Shown: in pieces, positions 6,395 through 13,948 of the stretch
Numbering within the stretch: position 1 is the first letter of the stretch
How the letters are laid out: each line of letters starts with the position of its first letter
Source: Prasinococcaceae sp. CCMP 1430
Lineage: Eukaryota; Prasinodermophyta; Palmophyllophyceae; Prasinococcales; Prasinococcaceae
Length of the DNA stretch: 20,076 bases
Assembly: GCA_013416795.1 (NCBI GenBank)
Contig: RQSC01001371.1
Coordinates: forward strand, 47,746-67,821
Direction: 5' to 3'
The notes under the pieces: model-generated
The model's database searches: none
The model's input: the letters and a program-made list of their open reading frames with translations, nothing else
Told to the model about the DNA's origin: nothing
Program-made: the position numbers and the translations under genes

Positions 6395-7780
6395 CTACGC
6401 CTCCTGCACGAAGGCCTTCTCGCCCTTCGCCTCGACGTACTCGGACTCCTTGGCGGCCTTCTTGGCGAACTTGGCCTCGAAGGCCTGCCGGTTGGCGACG
6501 ATGCGCGCGATGAGCGAGGTGAGCGTGAAGGGGCGCATCGCCCTCTCGGTCGCCGACAGCCCCTCGCCCTTGACCACCGCGCGCACGTTGATGTGCGCCG
6601 CCGAGTCCCCCCCCAGCCTGTGGCCGCTCATGTTTCTGTAGATCATCTTGTTGACCTGCTGGATGCCGTTGGCGACGTTGCCCGCGAAGGCGCCCAGGTT
6701 CTCCATGCTCTTGGACTTCGCGCGGCCCCGCGGGGGCCACCTCCGTCCCCTCCCCCCATCCTTGGCCTTGGCCTCCGCCTCCGCCCGCGCCGCGAGCGCG
6801 GTCGCCTCCGCCTCCGCCTCCCACGTGCTGCTCCGGTCCTGCAGCATGCCCATCTCGCGCGGCACGGCGTACGCCACGCGGTCCGACTCCTCGTCCAGCT
6901 CGTCCAGGTCGTCGCGCAGCACGAGGCTGATGTTGAAGGTGTTTATCAGGTCGGTGGTCATCACGCGCGGCGCGCCGATGACCACCTCGTCCACGTGGCA
7001 GCACGCGAGCACCGACAGCGCGCGCTCGTGCACGTTGAGGATGGGGAAGTGCGGCCCGCGCTCCGCCATCACCACCTCGTCGGGCCAGACGCCCACCAGC
7101 AGGAAGTCGCCGCGCGCCTTCGCCTCGCGGAGCAGCGTGATGTGGCCCGGGTGGAAGACGTCGAACGAGCCGTCCACGTAGACCACGCGCGAGTTGGGCC
7201 TGATCTTCTTGGACGAGGAGAACTGCACGATGCGGCGCGAGGTGGGCATGAAGCTCGACGCGCGCCCCTCCACCTTCTCGTCCTGCGTGAACTCGCGCTG
7301 CAGCGGCGACAGCTCGCCCATCTCGGCGTCGAGCGAGGCCTTCCGGAGGGACGGCTTGCGCTTGGTGCACATGAGCATGCGGCCCACGATGTCGGTGGTG
7401 GACACGCCCTCCGTGCGCTTGATCTCCTTGTACTTGCCGCGGCGCTTGGCGTTGGCGTAGGCGTCCTTGCCGTCGGCGGTGTAGCAGGGGTCGTCGCCGT
7501 GCACGATGTAGTCGATGCGGTGCTCGGTGAACAGGTGGTTCATCAGGTCGTCGGTGACGTCGTACGGCACGCCCATGATCACCTCGTCCACCCACTTGAC
7601 CGCCTCCACCGCCATGCGCCTCTCCCCCTCGTTGAACACCGGCGGGCCCTTGTGCACCTTGATCTCCTCGTCGGGCACCAGGCCGATGATGAGCTCGTCG
7701 CCGAGCGTCGCCGCCTGGCGCAGCGCGTTGGCGTGGCCGTAGTGCATCATGTCGAAGCAGCCGTCCATGTACACGCGGAT
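6395..7780 (-). CDS. PCYT2: Ethanolamine-phosphate cytidylyltransferase (main exon)
   Basis: The exon encodes 461 residues ending at TAG (6397-6395). It holds two cytidylyltransferase domains. The first starts VYMDGCFDMMHYGHANAL with an HxGH motif (HYGH) and carries RTEGVSTTDIVGRML. The second starts VVYVDGSFDVFHPGHITLL (HPGH). Tandem catalytic domains are diagnostic of the enzyme that makes CDP-ethanolamine from CTP and phosphoethanolamine, the rate-setting step of phosphatidylethanolamine synthesis; choline-type enzymes have one domain. After YAVPREMGM there is an unusual insert of roughly 90 residues rich in Ala, Glu and Lys before the conserved tail (LTSLIARIVANRQAFEAKF). The exon head fits a splice acceptor (CAAACAAACAAG before 7780), and no ATG lies just upstream in frame, so a short 5' exon is missing from the model. 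The insert could also hide an intron. Confidence 0.9.
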   Translation of the reverse strand: MRVYMDGCFDMMHYGHANALRQAATLGDELIIGLVPDEEIKVHKGPPVFNEGERRMAVEAVKWVDEVIMGVPYDVTDDLMNHLFTEHRIDYIVHGDDPCYTADGKDAYANAKRRGKYKEIKRTEGVSTTDIVGRMLMCTKRKPSLRKASLDAEMGELSPLQREFTQDEKVEGRASSFMPTSRRIVQFSSSKKIRPNSRVVYVDGSFDVFHPGHITLLREAKARGDFLLVGVWPDEVVMAERGPHFPILNVHERALSVLACCHVDEVVIGAPRVMTTDLINTFNISLVLRDDLDELDEESDRVAYAVPREMGMLQDRSSTWEAEAEATALAARAEAEAKAKDGGRGRRWPPRGRAKSKSMENLGAFAGNVANGIQQVNKMIYRNMSGHRLGGDSAAHINVRAVVKGEGLSATERAMRPFTLTSLIARIVANRQAFEAKFAKKAAKESEYVEAKGEKAFVQEA

Positions 7781-8126
7781 CTTGTTTGTTTGTGTGGGTG
7801 GGCAGGTGTGTGGGTGGGCGAGAGGGCGATGAAGGGTGCGAGCGTGCAAGAGGAATCCGATCGAGCGGGCGCAGTCAGTTGGTTGGGCGAGGGCAACTCG
7901 TTGGGCGGGCGCAGCGGCGGGGGCGCGGCGGCTCCAGTGCGGCTCCGCGCGCCGATCGGCGCAGCGCCACCGCGAGCGCGGGCGCGAGCGCGGGCGGAGG
8001 CAGCACCACCACCGCCGCGAGCACCGCCTGGCGACGAACGCGCCGTGTGTGCGCGTGTGAACGGCCGGCCTGTCAGCGCCGCGAGAGTGCCATCGCGTGT
8101 GTATGTGTGTGTGTGTGTGTGTGTGN
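7781..8126. other. Upstream of the cytidylyltransferase: intron end, possible 5' exon, GT microsatellite, N
   Basis: On the minus strand, 7781 to about 7880 looks like an intron 3' end (branch-like CTGAC near 7877-7881, then CA-rich sequence to AAG at 7783-7781). Farther upstream (about 7960-8045) one minus frame encodes a hydrophobic alanine/valine-rich stretch that could be an N-terminal membrane anchor, as some plant homologues have; I could not fix an ATG or donor, so no exon is called. A (GT)n run fills 8101-8125 and ends at the N at 8126. Confidence 0.4.
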
Positions 8127-8540
8127 GGGCACGGTGCCGTTTGGCATGGGCATCTCGGCGCTGGCCGCGCGCGTCATGTCTGGAGGGAGCGGCGCAGGCA
8201 CGCTGTACGTGTGGGGGGAAGGCATGGGAGTGGGATCGCTGACCCAGGTTGGCGTCGGTGCCGCCGAAGCTACGGGCGACGGGGACACTGGACTCTCGTG
8301 CGCGGCCTCGGCGGACACAAACGCGGAAGATGCGCTTTCGCCTGCGCTCGTGTTGGGCGCATTCGACCTTGACGTGTACGCTATTTCGTGCGGCAACAAG
8401 CACATGGCCGCTCTGTCGAACAACGGAGCAGTGTACACGTGGGGCGCAGCTGGTCAGGGTGCGCTGGGCCACGGCGAGCGCGCGATTCGGGCCCAACCAA
8501 ATCCCGGCCGGCCGAAGCGCATTCGTTTGCGCGCATGGGC
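8127..8540 (+). CDS. RCC1-repeat protein, fragment
   Basis: Open directly from the N at 8126, with an in-frame ATG at 8146. It encodes GTLYVWGEGMGVGSL, then VYAISCGNKHMAALSNNGAV and YTWGAAGQGALGHG, the signature of RCC1 beta-propeller repeats (xYxWGxGxxGxLG, xxCGxxHxxAL). RCC1-like domains act in Ran exchange or as scaffolds; one and a half blades do not tell which. A perfect donor GTAAGT at 8541 ends the exon, but no downstream RCC1 exon appears before the next gene at 8968. Third-position A/T is noticeably commoner than in the neighbouring phosphotransferase (7 of 25 codons in a stretch from about 8200 against 0 of 25 at 9040-9114). It is a fragment cut by the gap on the left and unexplained on the right. 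Confidence 0.7.
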
Positions 8541-8967
8541 GTAAGTGAGACCGGCGCGCGCGCGCGCGCGATCGGCAGTTCTGGATTCGATCCTGGGTTC
8601 GCGCGAACCCAGACGGCGCGCGCGGCGCGCCCCCTGCGTGGTACACGCCCCAGCGGCGGCGGATCGAATGCGACGCGAATGCGCGATCGAATTCGCGATG
8701 GAATTCGCTATCGAATTCAATTCGCGTTCCGTTCCCGGACTTTTTTGTGCTCGCGCGACAAGGCGGCGCCTGTTTGCAACAATTCCGAAAATTGCGCCTG
8801 GGCGAGCGCGTTTTTAAAAACCAAACCACCAGCGCAGGCGGCGCGCGGCGGCTGCGTCGTCCGTCGGTCTGTCGGGCGGCGCGGCACACGGCGCGCGGCG
8901 GCGCACGGCGCGCGGACGCCCGCGCAGAGGGCGGGCGGGAGGGTTTCGAGAAAGCCGGCCGGGCGCC
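8541..8967. other. Intergenic or intron: upstream of the phosphotransferase N-terminal exon
   Basis: No gene is visible. It begins with the donor of the RCC1 exon. It contains a 20-base perfect palindrome (8593-8612), a cluster of GAATTCGC-type repeats with alternating orientation (about 8685-8720), and TTTTTAAAAACC near 8811-8822. It would include the promoter of the + strand gene at 8968. Confidence 0.45.
8593..8612. repeat. 20-base perfect palindrome
   Basis: CTGGGTTCGC is followed immediately by its reverse complement GCGAACCCAG with no spacer. Its role is unknown; it lies 356 bases upstream of the phosphotransferase start. Confidence 0.85.
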
Positions 8968-9764
8968 ATGCGCTTCCTGGGCGGCAGCACGGCGGCGACC
9001 GAGGGCACGGAGGAGTTCGCCGCGGCGTGCCGCGCGTACAAGTACGTCGGGCCCAACCTGTCGCTGCTCGAGCGCAACGGCCTCGAGCGGCTGTGGGCGG
9101 CGCTGCCGGGCAACGTGTACCCGCCGTGGCTCGCGCCCAACGTGGTCTCGCTGATGGGCGGCGGCGCGATGATGGCGGCGACGACGCTCATGTGGCTGTA
9201 CTCGCCCGACCTCGACGGCGCGGCCCCCATCTGGGTGTACGTCGCGCAGGCGGCGCTCATCTTCGCGTACCAGACGCTCGACGGCTCCGACGGCAAGCAG
9301 GCGCGCGCGACGGGCTCGGGCTCGGGCCTCGGCGAGATGGTCGACCACGGCATCGACGCGCTGGTGACGGCGTCGGCGGCGTGCGTGGTGATGGACGCGG
9401 GCTCCTTCGGCCTCGCCAACATGCACACGTGGGCCATCCTCGGCGCGCTGCAGGTCGTCTTCTTCGTCTCCAACATGACGCTGCTGCACACGGGCAAGCA
9501 GCTCATCAACGACATCGACGTGATCGAGCTGCACTGGGCGGGCATCGCCACCCTGCTGGGCACCGCCTTCGTGCCCGGCGGCACCGCGGCGTGGCGGCGG
9601 CCCATGGCCCCCTTCCTGGCGGCGGAGCGCCTGCCCGCGTGGATGTCGGACACGCTGCCCTACATGGCGGAGGACGGCGGCGTGTCCACGCGGCTCTTCC
9701 TCGCGTGCGGCTGCTGCGTGGGCATCGTGGCCAACCTGGCCTTCTACATGTACACGGTGTACAG
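8968..9764 (+). CDS. EPT1: Choline/ethanolamine phosphotransferase, N-terminal catalytic half
   Basis: ATG at 8968 begins 265 codons that end at a donor (ACAG|GTGGGT, 9765) in phase 2. The CDP-alcohol phosphotransferase motif D-G-x2-A-R-x8-G-x3-D-x3-D is complete, from DGKQAR through G to DHGID (about residues 108-131). Hydrophobic helices precede and follow it, and GNVYPPWLAPNVVSL resembles the start of the family's first membrane segment. This integral ER/Golgi enzyme transfers phosphoethanolamine or phosphocholine from the CDP-alcohol to diacylglycerol; the nearby cytidylyltransferase favours ethanolamine, as inference. The family is about 390-430 residues long, so this is roughly the first 60%. 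The following intron runs into the N at 9903 just after a branch-like CTGACTGAC, and the next exon is absent. The C-terminal half at 4215-4767 (-) would complete it in phase. Gene symbol assigned by analogy. Confidence 0.82.
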
Positions 9765-9903
9765 GTGGGTGCGGTGCGACTGACTGTGTGTGTGTGCCCG
9801 CCCTCCCTCCCTCTGCGCGCGCGCGCGCCGAAGTCGCCGCCCGCCTCGGCCGACGGCGCGCTGACTGACGCGCGCGCGCCCGCCGCGCGCGCGCGCGCGC
9901 GCN
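9765..9903 (+). other. Truncated intron running into an assembly N
   Basis: The intron opens GTGGGTGCGG, carries pyrimidine-rich and (CG)n stretches, and shows a branch-like GCTGACTGAC at about 9861-9870. In the intact introns an AG acceptor follows soon after such a site. Here a (CG)n run leads straight to the N at 9903, so the acceptor and the next exon are lost. Confidence 0.6.
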
Positions 9904-11899
9904 CGACGATGCGTTGGATGATGGCAAGAAGGACAAAAGGCGGGGCGGCGGCGGGCGAGGCGGGGCGGGCGGCAGGGGGGGTGGCGGTGGTGGCGGTGGA
10001 GCGCCTCGGCCCGGTCGCACGCCGGAGGGAAGCGGGCGCCTACACGAGTATTCCGAGGGCGTGAAGGTTGCCGGTCATTTCTCGCAGTGGTCGGAGTTCA
10101 GCCAGATGCCCATGGCGACTGTGACCGCCGTGCTGGGGCGCGTGGGATCGCTCGAGGCGGAGACGGCGGCAATCTTGCACGAGTTCAACGTGCCGTCAAA
10201 TGAGTTTCCTCCGGAGGTCTTTGAGGACCTGCCGCAGGGCGAGGCGCTCACAAACGTTAACCTGAGTGCGCCCGGCGGCGCACTCGACGCGCCGCGCCGT
10301 GACCTGCGCGAGTGGCGCATCACTTCGATCGACCCGCCCACCGCGCGCGACCTCGACGACGCGTTGTCCATCCGCGAGCTGCCCAATGGCCGCACCGAGG
10401 TAGGTGTGCACATCGCCGACGTCACGCACTATGTTGTTCCCGGCACCTCGCTCGATGCGGAGGCCGCTGAGCGCTCGACCTCCACGTACCTCATCGACGG
10501 CGTCATTCCGATGCTGCCGCGCCCGCTCTGCGAGCATCTGTGCTCGCTGCAGCCGGGCGTGGACCGCCTGGCGTTCTCGATAACGTGGGAGTTCGACAAG
10601 CAGGGCAACATTCACAACGAGTGGGCCGGCCGCTCCATCATACGCTCGTGCGGCCAGCTCGCGTACCAGAATGCCTACAACCTCATGCAGGGGCTGCCGC
10701 CGGACGAGGGCGACATCAAGCTGCCGGAGCTTCACAACGGGGTCACGTGGAACGACGTGGCCCACGACGTCAAAGCGCTGTGGCGGATCGGCTCGCAGCT
10801 GCGCAGGAAGCGCTTCGCCGACGGCGCGCTCGCCCTCCATCGGGTGAAGTTCGGCTTCAAGCTTGACGAGACGGGCCAGCCCACGGCGGCACACCACTAC
10901 AAAACCAACGAGGCGAACCAGCTGGTGGAGGAGTTCATGCTGCTCGCAAATAGGTCCGTGGCGCGCATTATCGCGGAGGAGTTCCCCGACCGCGCGCTTC
11001 TGCGCCGCCACCCACCGCCCGACAAGAAGAAGCTCGGTGATCTGGCGTCCTTCGCGGCCAAGCACGGCCTTAGCGTCGATACGCGTACCTCAAAGTCGCT
11101 GCACGAGAGCTTGCAGAAGGCGCGGCAGACGTACCGTGACCAGGGGCTTGCGGACGTGCTCGTGCACTTCGCCACCAAGCCCATGCAGCTCGCGATGTAC
11201 TTCAGCTGTGGCATGGCCATCGAGGCGGACTGGCCACACTACGCGCTCGCCATGGAGCGCTACACGCACTTCACCAGTCCCATCCGGCGCTACGCGGATG
11301 TGGTTGTGCACAGGATGCTAGCCGCAGCACTCGACATTCGCGCGGGTGCTGTGGAGGACCACGAGGCCGCCATCGCTAAGTGGCAGCTCTATGAGTGCGA
11401 GGACGCCGACCGGCAAGCCTCGCGCTGCAACGAGCGCAAGGAGGCTGCCAAAATGGCGCAAGAGGCCTCCGAGCGCCTCTATCTGTGCCTGCTCTTGAAT
11501 GCCGGCAAGGAAGGCGACCCGCGCGTTGCGAGGGTCGGCGAGGGTGGCGTCAACCGCTACACCGACGGGCTGATCGTCTCTGTTGGCTCGAAGTTCATCT
11601 CCGTCTTCCTGCCGCACTACTCCATCGAGAGCAGGTGTTACCTGGATGACATCCACCCCGACCTGCAAGCTGCGCACGACCCTGACAAGTTCACGGTTAC
11701 GCTCACCGGAGGGCCGGCAGGCGGCGGGCGAACACTGCGCATTCTCGACCACTGTACCGTGGAGCTTCACGCGGTCTTTCCCAATCGCGGTCCGTGCCAG
11801 ATTCGCACCACGCTTCTCGTTGGGGAGGGGGAAGAGCCGCCCGACACGCGCCACCACTTGCCCGCGGTGGCAGCCGCGCACGCATCGGAGGACGTGTGA
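9904..11899 (+). CDS. DIS3L2: DIS3L2-like 3'-5' exoribonuclease, N-terminus missing
   Basis: The frame is open from the N at 9903 to TGA at 11897-11899, with no ATG near the head, so the N-terminus is lost in the gap. A Lys/Arg- and Gly-rich linker (about 9916-10010) is followed by a region matching the link between the second cold-shock domain and the RNB domain. The RNB active site reads IDPPTARDLDDAL (about 10330-10368) with the expected acidic residues, then VGVHIADVTHYVVPG. Later come MLPRPLCEHLCSL, NEANQLVEEFMLLANRSVA and YTHFTSPIRRYADVVVHR. A C-terminal S1-like part follows (GLIVSVGSKFISVFLPHY). The lack of a PIN domain sequence and the closeness of the RNB pattern point to DIS3L2, the cytoplasmic, exosome-independent enzyme that degrades uridylated RNA, rather than DIS3/RRP44; the missing N-terminus prevents proof. 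Codon use is less extreme than in the neighbouring phosphotransferase. Confidence 0.85.
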
Positions 11900-11998
11900 A
11901 TAGGCCACCTCTCAAGCGCGCAACGACCAGGACGGCCACCAGTGGTGTTTTAATGACTTCTCACTTTGCTAATACAGTACGTGTGGTCGCGTTTGGTC

Positions 11999-12020
11999 TC
12001 CTGGGGTGCGCGCACCCAGG
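11999..12020. repeat. Hairpin between convergent gene ends
   Basis: CCTGGGG and CCCAGG arms enclose the self-complementary TGCGCGCA, giving a stable stem with one unpaired G. It sits in the 154-base gap between the stop codons of the DIS3L2-like gene (+) and the NMT1-like gene (-), so it could mark or aid 3'-end formation on either strand. Confidence 0.7.
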
Positions 12021-12053
12021 TTGCTCTCATCTCACAGTGCGCAGCGCTACAGC

Positions 12054-13169
12054 TCACTCGAAGTACTCGTTGGTGAAGATCGCCTCCGCGCGCACTTGAT
12101 CTCTGGGGATGCGCTCGCCCACGTCGCCAGCTCGAAGCCCGTCCAGTGTCGCTGACTGGCCCTTGACCGGCTGCCGCGAGTTCGCGTACGTCGTGAGCAA
12201 GCCCTCTTTGTCCAGCCAGTCCAGGTACGCATTCCAGCGCTCGGGGGTCTGGCGCCCCCATTTGCCGTCGCCATCTAGGTACGCCGGCCCGAGCTTGCGC
12301 TGTGAGCGCACGCACATCTCGAGATCGAGATTGTCGTCGCCGCAGAGCTCCTTGGCGCCTTCCACGAGCTCGCGCGCTGCCTCCTCTGGATGCGCGGCCG
12401 CCCATTCGTAGCCCTCTGCAGTGGCCGCAAGGAAGGCGCGCACGTCGTCCGCGCGTGCAGTGAGCGTCTCGGGCGCCGCCACGAGGCAAGGCGCGTATGC
12501 GTACGGTATTCCGTAGTCTTCAAGCATGAAGTAGTTCAGCTTCTGATCGTCCCCACTCATCTCGGCCTGCACGCCCTCCCAGCACGTGAATACCCACGTG
12601 GCGTCGGCCTCGCCCTTGAGCACAGTGTTCCACAGGCCAAGCATGGGCTCCACACACTCCTCGTAGTCGCCTGTGCCGCCGTCGGCCTGGATGAGGCGCT
12701 GGATGATGCGTCCCTCGAAACGGGCGGCATAACTGGCGTAGCGTTTCCCGTCCAGCTCGCGCGGCCGGGTGATGTCCTTACGCGCGGCGACGGCCGAAGT
12801 GTTACGCTGGCACAGAGCGGCGACGGTAGTGAGCGTGCGCTCGCGCCGGCCGCTCGCGCCGCATGCAGGCAAGTTCCAGCCGACCACTCCCTCCGGCGAG
12901 TTCATGGCAAAGGTCACCTCTCCGGTGGATGCCAGGCCACACGGCGTGGCGTAGCCACCGCCGTCGCCGCCGCTCACGTAGCTGCCCTTGTAGCGCGCGT
13001 CTGCCGCGGAGAGCAGCTCCACGGTGAGCCCCCTCTTCGCGTACATCCCACGCCTCGCGGCGACGAAGAACCCGGTGTGGTTCGTGTTGGGCGTCCAGTC
13101 GAGCGCGACGACCACCGGCGCGCCGCCCCCTCCATCGCCGCCGCCGTTGCCGCCGCCCGCCGCGGCCAT
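12054..13169 (-). CDS. NMT1/THI5-like periplasmic-binding-fold protein
   Basis: ATG at 13169 to TGA at 12056-12054 encodes 371 residues. After a Gly-rich head the protein reads VALDWTPNTNHTGFFVAARRGMYAKRG, the hallmark opening of the NMT1/THI5 and ThiY family. It continues with FAMNSPEGVVGW, a segment like WVFTCWEGVQAE, and a C-terminal helical part. Yeast-type THI5 makes the thiamine pyrimidine moiety from its own histidine and PLP and needs a Cys-rich CCCFC motif; I see no such motif here, only FTCWEG at the comparable place. ThiY-type proteins bind a formylaminopyrimidine salvage product. I therefore favour pyrimidine binding or salvage over synthesis, as inference. There is no clear signal peptide. 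No TPP-riboswitch CTGAGA core was seen in the upstream 390 bases. Confidence 0.78.
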   Translation of the reverse strand: MAAAGGGNGGGDGGGGAPVVVALDWTPNTNHTGFFVAARRGMYAKRGLTVELLSAADARYKGSYVSGGDGGGYATPCGLASTGEVTFAMNSPEGVVGWNLPACGASGRRERTLTTVAALCQRNTSAVAARKDITRPRELDGKRYASYAARFEGRIIQRLIQADGGTGDYEECVEPMLGLWNTVLKGEADATWVFTCWEGVQAEMSGDDQKLNYFMLEDYGIPYAYAPCLVAAPETLTARADDVRAFLAATAEGYEWAAAHPEEAARELVEGAKELCGDDNLDLEMCVRSQRKLGPAYLDGDGKWGRQTPERWNAYLDWLDKEGLLTTYANSRQPVKGQSATLDGLRAGDVGERIPRDQVRAEAIFTNEYFE

Positions 13170-13564
13170 GATGGCACGCCCCGCACTCCGCGCCGCCGCC
13201 GCACGCGCGAGATGTGCCGCCCTCGGGGCCGCCGGCGTTGTGCGGGCGCGCCCTAGCTAGCCCTCAGACGAGTGTAACTGACGCAGTGGCCCGATCCGCT
13301 GTTAGAAAACCGCATGTGATTTGATTTGATGGGGAAAGTCTTGCAGAACTGTGGAGCACAGACGACCCAAAATCCGCAGGACGCCCTCAGCAGCATCTCG
13401 CCGCGTGGCCGCCGGCGCCAGGCGGCACCAGCAGCGACGGGTGCGTGGCCGCAGCGGCGCGGCAGGCAGCGCGTGGGAAGGCGTGGCAAGCAGTATGTAC
13501 GTATGTAACACTCTCGGAGGACGAGAAAAATGCCTAGACTAGCTAGAGCTCCGGCCGCACGCGC
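13170..13564. other. Intergenic between two minus-strand genes
   Basis: No gene is supported. It should contain the promoter of the NMT1-like gene and the 3' end of the desaturase. About 13300-13340 is less GC-rich and carries CGCATGTGATTTGAT, a 15-base match to 2765-2779 beside repeat unit A. No riboswitch core was recognised. Confidence 0.45.
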
Positions 13565-13921
13565 TTATGCCGCCGCCACGCGCTTCAGCGTGGCGAAATT
13601 GTCCGCGATGATCTTCGTGGACGGCGAGATGCGGTAGCCAGCACCGTTCTCCTTGGCCCACGCCTGCAGGATTGGACGCACCGTGTGGTAGTTGTACCTA
13701 GGCATCGTGGGGAACAGGTGGTGCTCGAGCTGCGTGTCCATGCCGCCCCACAGCCACGTTTCGATCGGACCGAACACAGTGTCCGCGTCACGCGTGCTGC
13801 GAAACTGCCCTTCGACAAAGTCCGGCTCATCGCCCTCCAGCATGATCTCCTCAGACTGGTGCGTCGCGGACACCAGCGCACCCACCAAGAAGCCCCCAAG
13901 GAAGATTGAGCCGATGGCCCC
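13565..13921 (-). CDS. Front-end fatty-acid desaturase, C-terminal fragment
   Basis: A minus-strand frame ending at TAA (13567-13565) gives about 118 residues: a hydrophobic segment (IFLGGFLVGALVSATHQSEE), then WLWGGMDTQLEHHLFPTMPR and a YRISPSTKI-type tail. QxxHH followed by LFPTMPR is the third histidine box of front-end (delta-4/5/6/8) desaturases that build long-chain polyunsaturated fatty acids in the ER. The first two His boxes and the cytochrome b5 domain, about three quarters of the protein, are missing. The frame remains open to the right of 13921 but its composition changes to C/G-run sequence that looks like the end of an intron of the + strand DENN gene, so the piece appears cut off. 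The substrate position cannot be told from this part. Confidence 0.78.
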   Translation of the reverse strand, partial: GAIGSIFLGGFLVGALVSATHQSEEIMLEGDEPDFVEGQFRSTRDADTVFGPIETWLWGGMDTQLEHHLFPTMPRYNYHTVRPILQAWAKENGAGYRISPSTKIIADNFATLKRVAAA

Positions 13922-13948
13922 CCCACAAAACACCCCCCCCACCACCAG

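Noticed and set aside
8097-8125. GT run as a telomeric or regulatory repeat
   Set aside because: A plain dinucleotide microsatellite ending at an N; more likely the reason for the assembly break.
9914-9930. Start codon of the DIS3L2-like gene at 9914
   Set aside because: The codon there is TTG, the frame is open up to the N, and the cold-shock domains expected before this point are missing, so it is a truncated gene rather than a true start.
6281-10020. Long open frames on either strand running across the cytidylyltransferase and phosphotransferase genes
   Set aside because: They cross an N and recognised exons in the wrong frame and show low-complexity Ala/Arg/Pro composition.
13170-13560. 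TPP riboswitch upstream of the NMT1-like gene
   Set aside because: Searched by eye for the CTGAGA core and GGGGTG element on the minus strand; neither occurs in this stretch.
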